A stretch of DNA of 64,000 nt from contig JANBPT010000039.1 in the NCBI GenBank assembly GCA_027575765.1, positions 1 to 64,000 on the forward strand, given 5' to 3'. The notes below the pieces were generated by a model, which worked only from the letters and a program-made list of their open reading frames with translations, was not told where the DNA came from and ran no database searches. The DNA comes from Tieghemiomyces parasiticus (lineage: Eukaryota; Kickxellomycota; Dimargaritomycetes; Dimargaritales; Dimargaritaceae). Of this stretch, positions 1-12,396 are shown piece after piece (the stretch's first letter is position 1; each line of letters begins with the position of its first letter). Both the position numbers and the translations under genes were made by a program.

Positions 1-690
1 GTACCCTGTAATACCACCTCCGATTCCCTTAATCCATTATGACACTCTGTACATTTCATTACGCCGAAGCTACGTTTATTTTCCAAGGCTAGTCTACACT
101 CGTTTGGTATCATATATATCTAATATCTAGTAAATCATTGCTTGAATATTCTCTTGGTGCCATCGCCGACCTAGGCTGAGGTGCATTAGTCAACAAGTAG
201 TATAGTTAATCCTACATCTACAATTGGCCGGCATTCCCGGTTATATGGTAGTGGTAGTTCCAAGCTTACGAATAAAGGAAACCTAACTGTTTAGACTCAA
301 ATGTAGACTGGGGGGGTGATGGTTTTAGTGATGATTGTCATTATATTGAGGGGCGACCGGGAGGTCTTTTATGCTTGGACAACAGTAAATGCGGGTCAGG
401 GTGCCAATAGGTATAGGAGAGACGACTAGTAGTCATTGAATCATTAATGATGTAGAAAAGGTCCTAAAAGAATAGATGGCGGCATCCGGTTTGGATAATC
501 AAGGCGACGGAAGGGTGAGGCCACTGTGGGGACAGGAAGATAGACCTTCCATAAATCAGCTGCTTAAAGGCGTAGCCACCAAAGTTGGGTGGCAGGGCCA
601 GGGACGGAGAGGCAGCCAGTTGGTCTCGCTTATGATACGGATCAGGAGGTGGGGATTTAGGCTACGACACTGGCCTCTCTCGATCTCTGT
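1..690. other. left-edge non-coding stretch
   Basis: No recognisable gene. An 81-codon open frame at 476-721 has no family resemblance and runs into the repeat copy that begins near 691. A perfect 8-bp inverted repeat (CTACGACA at 662-669, TGTCGTAG at 688-695) sits at the outer end of that repeat copy. Confidence 0.5.
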
Positions 691-1180
691 CGTAGGGGAA
701 ACTTCCCTAGAGGAAAACTAAGCCTAGTAGCCAAGCATACTAAAGACTAATCAACTAAAAGAACCTACAACTGAACTGAAGGGTGATACCGCAAACCGGT
801 TATTGGTGATTTAAGCTATCGGTTATTACATAGCGACCCCGGAGGGATTTTTATACTGGAGGGATGTCCCGCATCCTTCGTCACGGCTATGGCTTGGGTT
901 AGGAGGGAACCCCAGGGACGACAGCGAGAGGTGGGGGCTGGCGCCCAGGCGGAATACGAAGGCAGCTGTGAGGTTGTCGGGTCTATAAAGGAAGAACACT
1001 GATGGAAGGTAAGCCCTAAAAGGATGGAGGCGGAGACGCCTGTCAAGGAGAAGGCGACGGCCAACGGATCAGGAAGGTTGGCGTCACTAGAAAAGGATGA
1101 GTATAAGGAATAATGGATGATGAGTAGAGAACGGGGTGGAGATGTCACAACTGATCGGGTCAGTGGTTTAGAGCGTGACA
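691..1180 (-). repeat. dispersed repeat family, copy A
   Basis: Read on the minus strand, this is nearly the same sequence as copies B (5832-6296, +) and C (14335-14829, +), and it is related to the diverged copy D (22783-23213, -). Copy A matches copy C along its whole length, from the TGTCAC-type start at 1180 to the shared tail near 691 (CTCTAGGGAAGTTTCCC on the minus strand). A shared open frame of about 110 codons lies inside it (816-1196, -). Relative to C it has a 3-nt deletion that keeps the frame. I saw no terminal inverted repeats or certain target-site duplication. The TG start hints at a solo-LTR-like piece, but the other end is not CA. Confidence 0.85.
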
Positions 1181-1752
1181 ATTCACATAGCCCCACCAGT
1201 CGACCTAATCACGCGGCTGCGTCTGATGCCCAGTTATTACTTATTGTGTAATTTTTTTTGGTGAAATCACAATCAACCTAATGGTATAGTCTCGTTATTA
1301 TGCATCATCTAAGAAGCTCCTGGGGTAATATCAGTTCCACGTGGCTAACAGGCAAGTCAGTTTGTTGCCACTGCCTCTCTTAGAGCTTAGCTGACATTGT
1401 TCTGCAACTTTAAGGTGACTAGCTAATTGATTGTCAACCGGATGCCTACATTCACCCAACCTAGCATTAGAAACCGCTGGGTTCAGATTTCTCAACTGTG
1501 ACGAAGTGGAGGGTAACGTAGTTAAACAGTCTGAAGTGGCTCATGTGAGCCAGTAACCAACTATCGTTATTTGCGAACTGCACCTTCCAATAATTTAAGC
1601 TAACGGCTATAGTAATTTACGCCGGACAACGCATTCGAAGTGTCGTCACCACTTATCGACCCTCGAGGTTTCCTGACATCGCCACTGATGAGGCACCTGC
1701 AGCCCTGTGGGTGAACTATTCCGAAGTCTGACCAAACGATCCACCGACCACC
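1181..1752. other. non-coding stretch upstream of the NUBPL-like gene
   Basis: No gene recognised. AT-rich DNA follows repeat copy A and should hold the promoter of the gene starting at 1753. I see no clear TATA box. Confidence 0.5.
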
Positions 1753-3129
1753 ATGCCATTCCCCTATTTGAGCGCCCGACGCGCATGCACTGCGCTTCGC
1801 CCATTCTTTCTGGGATCCGTATCCCCGGCGGCTACCCATGCCCGACCCTTCACGCGATCAGCGGTAGGGAGGTCCGGCCACGACAATCCGCTGGGTATTC
1901 CCCCGGCTCGACCCCGACCAAGCGGCGGTGTGGCGCCTACTTTGCCTCGCATGCAACGTGGCCTCCCAGCCAAGCGAGCTATACCCAACGTGCGACACGT
2001 TCTCCTTGTGTCGTCCGGAAAAGGCGGAGTTGGCAAGTCCACAACGGCTGTAAATCTGGCCGTGGCCTTGGCGCAGGAGCACCGGCGGGTGGGTGTCCTG
2101 GACGCCGATATCTTTGGCCCGTCCCTCCCCCGGCTCATGAACCTCCGCGGTGAGCCCGAGGTATCCAGTGAGGGTGGTCAGCTCGTGCCGCTGACCAACT
2201 ACGGCATCCAGTGTATGTCGATGGGCTTTCTGGTCGGTAACGAGGACCCTGTCGTGTGGCGTGGACTTATGGTAAGCGGTGAATTTTTTGTATGGGATAG
2301 TGCTGCCTTGGCCAAGGGAGCATGTGCATGTAGATTATGAACAGCCCCTCCCCTTCTGTCGCCCTTCTAAACGCTTTAATGGAGAATGGCCAATCTTTGA
2401 AAACTATCAATCCCCTTGACACTCGGTTTTTTCCATATCGTTTACATCCCAACCAACCCATTCCTTCCCCTTCAGGTTATGAAGGCCGTTCAGCAGCTAC
2501 TCTACCAGGTGGCCTGGGACCCCCTCGACATCTTGGTCGTCGACATGCCGCCCGGGACTGGCGACGTGCAGCTCAGCATCGGTCAGCTAATACCCATATC
2601 CGGTAGGTCTTCTTCACAGCCAACCCGCTTGCGTGCCTAATTGTCCCATCGGGGCTGCAAAGGGTCCCGCCCGCAGCAGTCAAAAAAACTGTATTGCTTG
2701 CCATCAGCGCCTTCCGCACTAAGAACCTGAATGACACATACTCATCCTACGCCTCTCTTAATTTCAGGCGCCCTGATCATCACCACGCCGCAAGAACTGT
2801 CGCTGATGGACGCGCGCCGCGGTGTCAACATGTTCCGTAAGGTCGATATCCCCGTCCTGGGTCTCGTGCAGAATATGAGTTATTTTGTATGCCCAAAATG
2901 CGAACAATCGACCCATATATTTGGGACCGACAGCGGACAGCAGGCCGCCGACCGAATGGGAATCCCACTGGTTGGCCGCATCCCGTTGAATGCCGGTATC
3001 TGTACCGCCGCTGATGAGGGTGTGCCCATTACTGTCAGTCACCCCAAAGGCCCCGAGGCACAGGTCTATCGAACTTTGGCCCGCACCGTTCTATCTGGTC
3101 TACAAGAGCAGAGCGAAACAAAGGAGTAA
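1753..3129 (+). CDS. Mrp/NBP35-type P-loop NTPase, NUBPL/Ind1-like (mitochondrial complex I Fe-S assembly factor)
   Basis: CDS join 1753..2271, 2476..2602, 2768..3129; 335 aa. Introns are 204 and 165 nt (GTAAGC and GTAGGT donors, both TTCAG acceptors). The N-terminus is rich in Arg/Ser/Ala and poor in acidic residues, as expected for a mitochondrial presequence. A deviant Walker A GKGGVGKS lies at about 89-96, a Walker B region with DMPPGTGD at about 196-203, and a CPKC pair at 257/260 that bridges an Fe-S cluster in this family. [15 protein letters not shown] and LGLVQNMS are typical of NUBPL/Ind1. Known members deliver 4Fe-4S clusters to respiratory complex I in the matrix. The start has a CACCATG context. 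NBP35/CFD1 are less likely because the extra N-terminal cysteines are absent and a presequence is present. Gene and family are solid; the complex I role is inferred from the family. Confidence 0.9.
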
Positions 3130-3534
3130 CTTACCCTACTAAACATAGCATGTCTACGAGCGCTGAAGGATGAATATAAGCTGTAGCTAAACAGACCCCC
3201 CGGGGCGCTCTTAGCAGCTGGATAATCACAAAAGAGAACGGAAAAGTAAACAATACAGCGAAGCTACAAGTTTCTGGCCCTGATCATATTCCGCAGTCCA
3301 TTTGGAAGCAGGTCCTGGGGTGAGAGAATAGGCTGTCTGACTAGTTGGCCAGCCCAGTGGTTTTTGGCATTCCGTTGGAACTCGTCACTACGCCTTTCCT
3401 TACGAAGCTCCGCAGTACCATTTAGCTTGGCTTACCTCACATTGCCCTGCCCATTCACCGCCTTCATTTCGACGCTGGGTTACTGGCCTCACTGAATTCC
3501 TTTCACTTACCAATTTCCGGCCAATTGTATCACC
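3130..3534. other. intergenic region with pyrimidine-rich leader of the COP9 gene
   Basis: There is no gene here. The last 150 nt before 3535 are rich in C and T, the leader pattern also seen before most genes in this window. Confidence 0.5.
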
Positions 3535-5579
3535 ATGTCCGATGACGATGACTTTATGCTCGAAGATGAGGACTACGACTTTGACTATGAGGACGACGAT
3601 GACCAAGACGCCACGGCTGACGACCCCAGTATAGCCCTGGAGAATGCTTACTATCGGGCCAAAGGCCTCAAAGACGAAGGGCGGCAACCAGCCATTGTTG
3701 AATTTGAAGCCCTTCTGACAGCCGAAGCGGAACCAACCGAGTGGGGGTTTAAGGCCCTCAAGCAGCTCATTAAATTGTATACCGCCACGGGTGACGTCGA
3801 CCAGGCTCTCGCTTGCTACGAACGTCTATTCAACTACACCGCGTCGGCCGTGACCCGCAACTACAGTGAAAAGAGTATCAACGGGATCCTCGATCGGGTG
3901 TCAGCAGTCCCCCACACCGGCGACGACGAAGCCAGCCTCATGGAACGGTTTTACGCTACTACTCTTCGTGCCCTGGAATCCACCCGTAACGAGCGGCTGT
4001 GGATCCGCACCAACCTCAAGTTGGCCCGGCTGTGGTTGGCCCAGCAGGCCTACAGCAAGCTAGCCGGAGTCCTACAGGAGTTGCGCACAGTCTGCGAAGG
4101 CGGCACCGACCCGGCCCAACCCACAGCGGGCGGCCGTGGTAGTAACCTCAAGGGCGACGACGACCAACTGCGGGGTACCTTTCTCCAGGAGACCTACGCC
4201 CTCGAAATCCAGCTGTACACTGCAACCCAACAGTCGGCCAAGCTCAAGGACGCGTACCGCCGTTGCGTACAGGTGCGATCGGCCATTCCGCACCCCCGGA
4301 TCATGGGCACGATCTACGAATGCGGTGGCAAGATGTACATGGACGAAAGGAACTGGGCCCGGGCCCAGACGGACTTTTTCGAGTCGTTCAAGAACTATGA
4401 CGAGGCCGGGAGCCCTCAGCGCATCCAGGTGCTCAAGTACCTCGTACTGGCCAGTATGCTGTCCGAGTCCCAGATTGACCCCTTCGCGTCGCCTGAGACC
4501 AAGCCGTAAGTACAACCATGGAGACATAGTGATGGTAATGGGATCCGAGGCATTGGCCTGAAGTCGCCAGAGGCTGACCTGGACACATCCTAGCTGGGTA
4601 CCCCCATTAATTAGGGTCATGATCTCATGCCACTTATTAACTATCAATGCAGTTACAAAAACGACCCTGAGGTGGTGGCGATGACCAACTTGGTGGCGGC
4701 GTACCAGAAGCACGAGATTAACGAATTCGAGCGCCACTTTCGAGGTAGGATAAACCCGGCCCAGTGTTGTTTCCCGGGCCACCTCTGTGCCTGCCAGCCC
4801 ACAAGGCCATATCTGAACTTGGACGACAAAAACGCGCAGTACCCACGTTGATCTCACCTTGGCCTACCCTATTCTCTCTCGAAAATTGCCCTGCGCACCA
4901 GCTCACGAGAAGAGTATTATGGCCGACCCATTCGTCCGCAAGCATATGGACGGCGTGGTACGCAGCATCCGATCCCAAGTCCTGGTGAACACCGTCAAGC
5001 CGTACACCTGCGTCGACATGGCATTCCTGGCCGAGGTAAGGCACTCCCTTTGCTATTACATAAGTCAGTTTACGGCCGGCTTGGGCAGCTTCGACCTGCC
5101 CGTTGCCTCACCTCCTCCCCCACAGGCGCGATTCTTGCCAGTCCGGCCCAACTACGCTCACCGCTTTGACTTGCCCTCCTTGCTTCTCTTCTCCCTCCCC
5201 TGCTTACACATTTCTCCCATGCAGTCATTGAACACAACCGAGGCGGTCGTACAGAACCTGCTCGTGGTCCTCATCTGCGACGGAAAGCTCGACGGCTATA
5301 TCAATCAAGTCAACGGAACGTTCGAAACTACTCAGCGGTAGGTAGTGCACCCTCCCCCTTTTCAGATCTGGCAGATGACCACCTTGTTCAATGGGCTTAC
5401 CACTATGTAGCCATGTCTATAGAAAACTTGGCAACTAATCTACACCTACGTTTATTTGAATACTATGCCGACCTATCCCCCCTCCGGCCATCCGTAGCCC
5501 GTCAACCGCCGTACTGGACAACGCCATGGCCACCTGGGCTGGTCAGCTATCGAAGGCCTACCAAGCTATTTCCGGGTAG
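3535..5579 (+). CDS. CSN2: COP9 signalosome complex subunit 2 (CSN2)
   Basis: CDS join 3535..4505, 4653..4744, 4902..5035, 5225..5337, 5498..5579; 463 aa, close to the usual ~440-490. Introns are 147, 157, 189 and 160 nt; donors are GTAAGT, GTAGGA, GTAAGG, GTAGGT. An acidic N-terminus (residues 1-25, Asp/Glu-rich) leads into a TPR-like helical array with very conserved blocks: [51 protein letters not shown] and [17 protein letters not shown]. The PCI domain begins near [15 protein letters not shown] and ends with a short C-terminal helix, [17 protein letters not shown]2 helps position the cullin-RING ligase while the CSN5 subunit removes Nedd8; the complex is nuclear and cytosolic. The short last exon (82 nt) was placed by phase and by similarity to the family's C-terminal helix. 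Start context is CACCATG. Confidence 0.95.
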
Positions 5580-5831
5580 CTCTGCACTTTGCTTCCTCGG
5601 TCTCGTTGATCAGACCCGCTTTCCTGTCGTGCTTAATGTATGTATTAAACTGGGACCGGTACTGGCATTTCTTCAGCCGCTCTCGCTTCAACTAAGTGCG
5701 CCCACCTGGAATGTCTACGTATCTACTTTTGGTAGCTTCTGGCTCTCTAAGAGGAAGCGGTAATCACTATACCAGACACACTTGATAACTATAGGGTTCG
5801 TCGCAGTATCTAGAGGGGATAGATGGCATCT

Positions 5832-6296
5832 ATCATGCCCTAAATCTCCGATCCGATTAGTTGTGGCACTACCGTCTATTTCTCTACCTATCTTCTATTA
5901 TTCCTTATACTCATTACCCTTTTCTAGTGACGCCAACCCTCCTGATCCGTTGGCCGCCGCCTTCTCCTTGACAGGCGTCTCCACCTCCATCCTTTTAGGG
6001 CTTACCTTCCATCAGTGTTCTTCCTTTATAGATCCGACAACCTCGCAGCTGTCTTCGTATTCCGCTTGGGCGCCAGCCCCCACCTCTCGCTGTCGTCCCT
6101 GGGGTTCCCTCCTAACCCAAGCCATAGCCGTGACGAAGGATGCAGGACATCCTTCCAGCGTAATAATCCCTCCGGGGTCGCTACGCAATAAATGATAGCT
6201 AATCACACGCACGCAACTGTTTACACCATTATCCAATTCGCTCGTAAGTCTATAGTGCTTTTGGCTATTAGCCGTAGTTTTCTCCAAGGTAGTAGT
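5832..6296 (+). repeat. dispersed repeat family, copy B
   Basis: This copy lies between the convergent 3' ends of CSN2 and the P450 gene. From about 5849 to 6185 it is almost identical to copy C, with few substitutions. It then diverges, but the terminal block (GGCTATTAGCCGTAGTTTTC and onward, near 6263-6290) still aligns with the ends of A and C. It carries the shared open frame (5782-6195, +). Boundaries are approximate. Confidence 0.85.
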
Positions 6297-6461
6297 GTAC
6301 CTTAAGACAAATTGCCTCTCCATTGAATCGATAATACGTCGCTCTACTACCACAGAAGTGGAATTAATGAGATCAACCCAACATTCCACGAGAAATATAA
6401 GAAATAGTGAAAAGAGTAAGATCCCTACCCTTAATAGGGCCAATGCATACTAGTCATCAAA

Positions 6462-8377
6462 CTAGCTTGAAAGTTCTGGCGTACGTGGAGTAAATTTGAC
6501 TCGGAACTCGTCATCCTTGACGTGTAGCATGACGTGTTCGGAGGGTTCCAAATCGGCGAAGCGGGGCTCAGCGAATTCCCAATGGAAGTGACGGATAAGG
6601 TTAGCGATGGTGACATGGATCTCCATTAAGGCGAGGTTGCGACCGATACAGGCGCGAGGACCCGAGAGGAACGAAAGGGTACCCACTTTGCACCCCGGAT
6701 CCATTTCGGCTTCAGGAGCCAACCAGCGTTCGGGGACAAATTCCTCTGGCTGGCTCCACATAAGCGGGGAACGGTTGATGGCGTAGGGCGAGAAGCTGAC
6801 GGTACAACCCGCCGGGAGGAAGTGTTCGCCGGTGGTTAGACCGCCCTTGGGCACGACGCGGGCGAGGCTGGAAGCGACGGGCGGGTAGACGCGGAGACTC
6901 TCCTGGATCACGGCGGTAAGGTACGGGAGACGGGCCTTGACGTGGTCGTACTCAATGATATCCGACGCATTGGCCGCACGGAGCGGGAACTCCGTGAGGA
7001 CTTCATTGATCACGCGCTCGCCGCAGCTTGGGTGACGGAGGATGGCGAAGACGGTCCAACAGAGGGCGAGGCTGGTGGTATCGGTTCCGGCCACCATTTG
7101 GACAATGGCTTCGCTGGCAACCTGCTCGGTATTAAGGTTGGCGCCGGTTTCAGGGTCCTGTGCGTCCAACATGATCTGGAGGACGTCTTGGGGGACATCC
7201 ACTTTAGGGTCAGAGCGATCCAGGGTAGCTAGGTAGGCCTGACGCTCGCGAATTTTGCGAAGGGCCAGGGCCACGACGTTGCGTTTGCTCAAGTAGCCCT
7301 GGTGGACCATGGGCAGATAAGGCACGGGCTTGTCTTTGAGAAAAGAAAAGGTACGTGTGATGACCATGTAACGCAGCAGGCTGCCGAACCAGCCAAACAC
7401 CTCGCTGTCGTTGTCCTGAATCAGGTTCAGGGACTCGCCGAAAGCTAGGCGCATGATGACATCCTACGTTAGGGGCCAATAAGGGAGAGGATGAGCGGCA
7501 GAGGGTTTAAGTTGGTACCGGTCATTACAGGGAAACTCCACTGCGATACACTATCGAAGGTGAATTCGGAGTGGCTAGCGCTTAGCCCTTCGGCCTTATG
7601 GCAATTCGGGCAACTTACAAAGGTGAGGCCTAAGAACTCAGTGCTGAGGTTCACGCTAAACGGCTGACCATTCTGGGCCAGTGCATGGAATTTGGCGAGC
7701 AAGGGACGGGTCCCGGCCCCAGTGATGGTCTCCTCCATACGGCGTAGAGTAGGCCAAGTGAAAGCCGGCATGAGCAGGCGCTTGCGCTGGCGGTGGAAGT
7801 CCGGGTCGGCGGTGGTGAAAATATTGGGCAGGAGGATCTGAAAGATATCACGGTATTTGGCGGCCGGTTTGCGGTACCGGTGGGTAGAAAGCAGCTCCTT
7901 GGCCAGCTTCCCATCGCTGATGCTCACCATGCGAGTCCCCATACGGATGACGGGGCCGTACTGCAGGTGACGCTCATGGATGACCTGATAGTTCTTGTCT
8001 GAGAAGAGGCGAAAGTAAAAGTCGAAGCTACCCAGTCCAGCAAACCAGGGCCCGGGGACTTTGGCTGTGGGCGAGAATTTCCACTTGTATAAGGTCTGTT
8101 TGGTGGTGAGGGAGGCAGAGTTGGTAGAAAAGATGAGGTAGACGGGATCAGTGGCGGCTATTTAGGGAGTTCCGACTAGCCATTATCCTGTAGCGCAGGC
8201 GGCATGGAACGGTGTGCAGTAGAGCATGAGCATCACGCCGGGGTAGGTTAATCAGGGTCGTACCGTGAACATCCAGCGAGTGAAAAGGAGGAGAGCGACC
8301 CAACGGAATAGGGTCAGCGCGTCGAGGCTCGCGACATCGACGCCGGCGAGGGAGAGTAAGTTAGTGAAGAGCCCCAT
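6462..8377 (-). CDS. cytochrome P450 monooxygenase, ER-anchored
   Basis: CDS complement(join(6462..7463, 7619..8095, 8264..8377)); 530 aa, a normal fungal P450 length. Exon 1 gives a hydrophobic N-terminal anchor (about 22-40). A basic stretch and the proline hinge KVPGP follow, then HLQYGPVIRMG, typical of the first beta sheet. Hallmarks are the I-helix AGTDTTS (about 322-328), K-helix ESLR (385-388), PERW (441-444) and the heme-binding loop FLSGPRACIG (462-471) with Cys469 as the iron ligand. The 155-nt intron 2 has a GTAAGT donor. Intron 1 (168 nt) was placed by phase; its donor GTACGA is weak, so exon 1 is the least certain part. An in-frame stop lies upstream of 8377 and no earlier ATG is available. 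The loop around ARVVPKGGL resembles benzoate-hydroxylase/pisatin-demethylase-type P450s. Substrate is unknown. Confidence 0.9.
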
Positions 8378-10997
8378 CACGGCGTACCAGTAGGCTCGGA
8401 GGAAATAAGTGAAGGGCCTTGGGGGAGGGGCTCAACAGGTCCTGTAAGCGTAGGAACGATATGTGAGGGAGGCAAATAGACGAGGACAAACGAAACGGGT
8501 CAATCTAGCCTCGTTCGTGAGCAATAGTACCGACCGGGAAAGTTTCTCAAAGTGGGTCTAAGTACACTGGCTGCAGGGAGGGTCCAGTATTTATAGACTT
8601 GATTCGACGGGGTCCCTGTGGATAGACTTGTGGTGCGGGGAATGGTAAACGAGGCGACTGGTCCGGCTGAAAAGCGGCATATTATACACCATTCGTTTTG
8701 ACTCCTCCCACAACCCTTTCTCTCCTCCAGCCAAGTCACGGGTCGCTTCTCGAGTGTTGAGTGGTCCAAACGAAGCACCGGCCCGTCCCCAGTCTGGGAA
8801 AAATCATGTAGCGATACCTGGTCAATTCCACCACTCAAGCTCCGACCCATGTGAGGATTGAATCTGCTTCGAGATAGGCGAAGCTCCCGCCCTGGATGTT
8901 CCAAGGCTCGACCTTTTCCACCTTCTTGGTCCCGTTGAATCCTCGCTATTCTATATGTAGGCTAGTGGCGGCAGGGTCACCGTCCCGCCACTTGCCATCG
9001 TGGGGCTTACTAGCGGGCAATCAGAAGATCCCGATGGTCTGGGAAGGAGAAGCGAAGCCGCGCATTAAGTATCTCGAGAGTAAGTGCGCCAGTAATAGCC
9101 GGACCGAGATTGCACTTGGCGGCAACGGCTAGATGTACTAAAGGGCATTGTTGCCATTTGGCCTAGCGCCGCTCAACTTCCTTCCTACCTGTGGAGGGGG
9201 TCACTTTTGAGCATAACGTATAGTTACATTTGATATATTTTTTTTCCAACGCCGCCGGGAAATAATGTTTCTAAGGTGCGCACTAAACCAACTTGCATTG
9301 GTCATACTGCCACCTCCACAAACTGTGTCGGTTTGGAAGTAAGATGCCTCACGGGCTCTCGTGGCGCATGGGTATTAGCTGTTCTCCTCCGCCAGACAAA
9401 CTTGGCGAGGTCTAGGCAGAACTAGGGGTCTGCGGAGATATATTAGGGTCTCGGCGAGCCAAAAGAGAACGTAGCACGAATCAGGAGTGAGGTTGCTTCT
9501 TCTGGGCAGCAAATTAGAAGTCACTGATCCGGCACCAGGGTTCCACGGCCACCCTCCACGCCAATCCTTAGTTGGACTGTGCTCGTTGGTGAGACCAAAT
9601 CAGAAGGCATCGAGTAATCCCCGCATGGCTAAGGCCAATCGTCGGTAATTCTCCCCCCCCCAGCAGCCGTTAACCAGGCAGAGCCAGCTTACACGGAGAG
9701 GTCAAAACTGGGGTCTAGCGACCGGCACCATAGCGGAAGATGGGAAGTCAGAACGGTATACGACTCGTATACTCCTCATTGGTCTATCCTTGGGTCGTTA
9801 GCTGACTACAGTGATCTCACTTTTTAATATCCGCCGCGCTCGATACTCTTACCGACATGGGTCTGCTTGCTGGGACCAGTCGTGGGCTGTAATCGAACCT
9901 GGCGGGGTTGCCGGTGCTGCTGGTCAATTGTCACGTCGTTTCCACCGCGACTCGAGACCCCGCCTTTGGAATTAGGGCGTACATGCTTAGCTCAACGCCG
10001 ACCGCCAGGATCCACAGCCACGTCCTAAGCAGTGTGACGGTATAGGTTGCATCAGTACCATCACAAGCTCAATCGGTAGTGCTCAGCCATGCACTCACCA
10101 TCTGCCTTTCCTAAGGTCCGCTATACAGCTGGCCTTCTGTTGTTTAGATCGTAGCTATCACTGGTACCAATCTATCTGCGGACCTGCCTTGATGTGCCAC
10201 TTTGAGTGGTGGTGGCGGTGGATATTAACATGCTTAAGTTTGGCAATGGTGCGCCCCTGGCGGCACGGATCCAAGTTGGTCTAACTCCTCTACTAACCCA
10301 TCTCGTTTCGCAACTTGCTTTCCCCTCAGTATCAACGTCACCCATTTAACCTGCTAAAGCCATCTTCCACTTTGGAGTCTAGACACGAACCGCTAGATTG
10401 TCACAAGCAGATTTACAAAAATTGGATTACCCATAGCCAACAGCGCTGATGCCTTATCATTAATTAGATGAATGTCGACCACTGGTCGGATTAGTTCGCC
10501 AACCATGCTAGAAACCTGGTCTAATAAACGGAGGTATGCGATAGTTATATTTTAGGGATATAGTAGCGTTTCAGTCACAATTGGGGGGGCCAGAGAAGAG
10601 ACTCGAGAGTCTGGCGTCCTCCTTTAGACTCTGGCCCGCTGGTCATCATCAGTATCAGGTGGGGGTGCGACGGGGAGAGGGGTGTCGGAGGGTCACAGGC
10701 CGGTTGTTCACTACAGCCTTTCACCGGTTCTGCCTTGCCTGGGTGGACGACCTCCTGGTGACCCAGACCTAGGCGCATTGACTAGACTCGCCGCGCTGGC
10801 ATTTCCCACCCGTCCGACCTGCACGCGTACGCTATGTTCTGCCCCATCCTCATCCCCTCTCCCTCAGCCTCGCCTGCACCAAAGGTGTTTATCGTGCATT
10901 CCACCCCTCTGTACATCTATTATTCGCCCACACTGGCCCAATTCTACTCTTTATCCCATTCCAGCTCCCCCACTCTACACACATCCTCGTCACCGCC
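8378..10997. other. 2.6 kb intergenic region between divergent P450 and BAR-protein genes
   Basis: No recognisable gene on either strand. A 134-codon frame at 8500-8904 (-) has no family resemblance and no coding-like composition. The last 200 nt before 10998 are strongly pyrimidine-rich, the usual leader here. I saw no repeat copy or RNA gene. Confidence 0.5.
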
Positions 10998-12396
10998 ATG
11001 GATTCCTTCCAGTCCTTTTCGTCCAAGATCAACCCGTTCGCACAGCGGCTCACCAAGAGCTTCACCCAAGCCAAGCAGGTAGGCGCAGGTCATCTACAGC
11101 AGACTGTGATGAGCAGATTTCCGGCGTACATTACCTGGATTCACGGCGGCCTCGTCAGGGATGGAAGGGCGCTCGCGGTCTGTATCGCTTCTTCGAACCG
11201 ACGGAGCGTGTCAGTAGGCTCTTCTTCCCCGTTGATATCACAGAGTTAGGGACACCCTTACTTTCACCCGTAATCCGAGCGCTGCCCACAGACCGGCGGT
11301 CGCCCTCTCCTGCGTACCCGGCAAGTCGGACACTAACTCCGCCATGATTTTACAACCTCTGCGCACCGACTATTCTTTGCCATTCACGTTTTCCCAGTGG
11401 TCCCAAGAGAAGATGGGCACTGCGACGGATGTGACCGAGCTGCCCAAGGAATACAACGACCTGGAACAGGTAGGACACACATACACACGCCAAGCCCTTA
11501 GCTATTCCATACCCGTTATCCTCGGGTTCGCCTGGTTGATTCGATCAGATAAACTCGGCCTGCTTCTTAACCTATTCTCCCCTTCTACGACTCCGCCCTG
11601 CATACGTACGCTTCCTCCTTTACAGCGCTTCGACGCCATCCGCAATGTCCAGCAGACGATGCTCCGGTTGAGTAAAACCTACACCTCCGCCCCGCTGAGT
11701 TTGGAAGTGAACCAGATTGGCGAGTCCATCTGGGACTTCTCTAAGACCGTGAGCGGCCGGATTCAATCCGCTACGATGGGCGGTGAAGAAAGTGGGGCTG
11801 GAGCCGCTTCCGGGCCCTCCGCATCGGGTGGCCCGCGGTCGCCCACGGAAGAGCCCGTGCCCAAGACAGTGTACCACGCCATGGGCCGCAACAGCCTGAA
11901 GGGTTCGGAGGAGGTGGGCCTGGAGGAACCCTACGGCGCGGCGCTGTTTAAATTTGGGTCCATCCAGGAGAAGATTGGCGACTCGAAGCTGCAGCTGGAC
12001 GATGACGTTCGCTTCAAGTTTTCGGATCCGATCAATAACAGTCTCAATACGAGCATCGCGCTGGCCCTTAAGGCGCGCAAGAACGTGTACTCGAGCCGCC
12101 TGTCGCTGGACGCCACCAAAAACAACCTCAAGAACGCTCGCCCGGAGCACGCTGACCAGGCCCAGCATGAAATTTTGAAAGCCGAGGACGAGTTTGTCGC
12201 CATCGTGGAGGAAGCCATGTCCCTCATGAAGGCCGTCGTTGAATCTCCCGAACCCCTCCGCCATCTTTCGGAACTGGTGGCCGCCCAGCTCCGGCACTAC
12301 AAAGAGTCCTACGAGCTTCTGTCTGAATTGGCCCCCGAGGTCGACGAGCTCCAGGCCACCCAGGAGGCTTTGTACCGGAATAGCCAGAACCACTAA
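10998..12396 (+). CDS. BAR-domain protein of the Gvp36 type
   Basis: CDS join 10998..11078, 11398..11469, 11626..12396; 307 aa, close to yeast Gvp36 (about 326 aa). Introns are 319 and 156 nt (GTAGGC, GTAGGA donors). The N-terminus is a short amphipathic segment (FQSFSSKINPFAQRLTKSF). It is followed by GTATDVTELPKEYNDLEQ, a conserved block of this family. A long helical BAR region runs to the end, interrupted at about 100-130 by a Gly/Ser/Pro-rich insert. Later helices carry SLNTSIALALKARKNVYSSR and LDATKNNLKNARPEHADQAQ, typical of curved-membrane-binding dimers. Gvp36-like proteins act at Golgi, endocytic and vacuolar membranes. Exons are phase 0 throughout, and the start has a CGCCATG context. 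The family assignment rests on the N-terminal block plus overall BAR character. Confidence 0.85.

Noticed and set aside
4072..4857. 261-codon minus-strand frame over CSN2
   Set aside because: Antisense to strongly conserved CSN2 exons; a shadow frame.
8103..8160. P450 exon starting at the AATAG near 8154
   Set aside because: It needs a phase-1 partner, but exon 1 ends in phase 0. The AACAG acceptor giving 8095 as the first base restores frame and family alignment.
10682..11347. 221-codon plus-strand frame overlapping the BAR-protein gene
   Set aside because: It is in a different frame from the conserved exon 1, spans the first intron, and reads as Pro/Ser/Leu-rich translation of pyrimidine-rich leader DNA.
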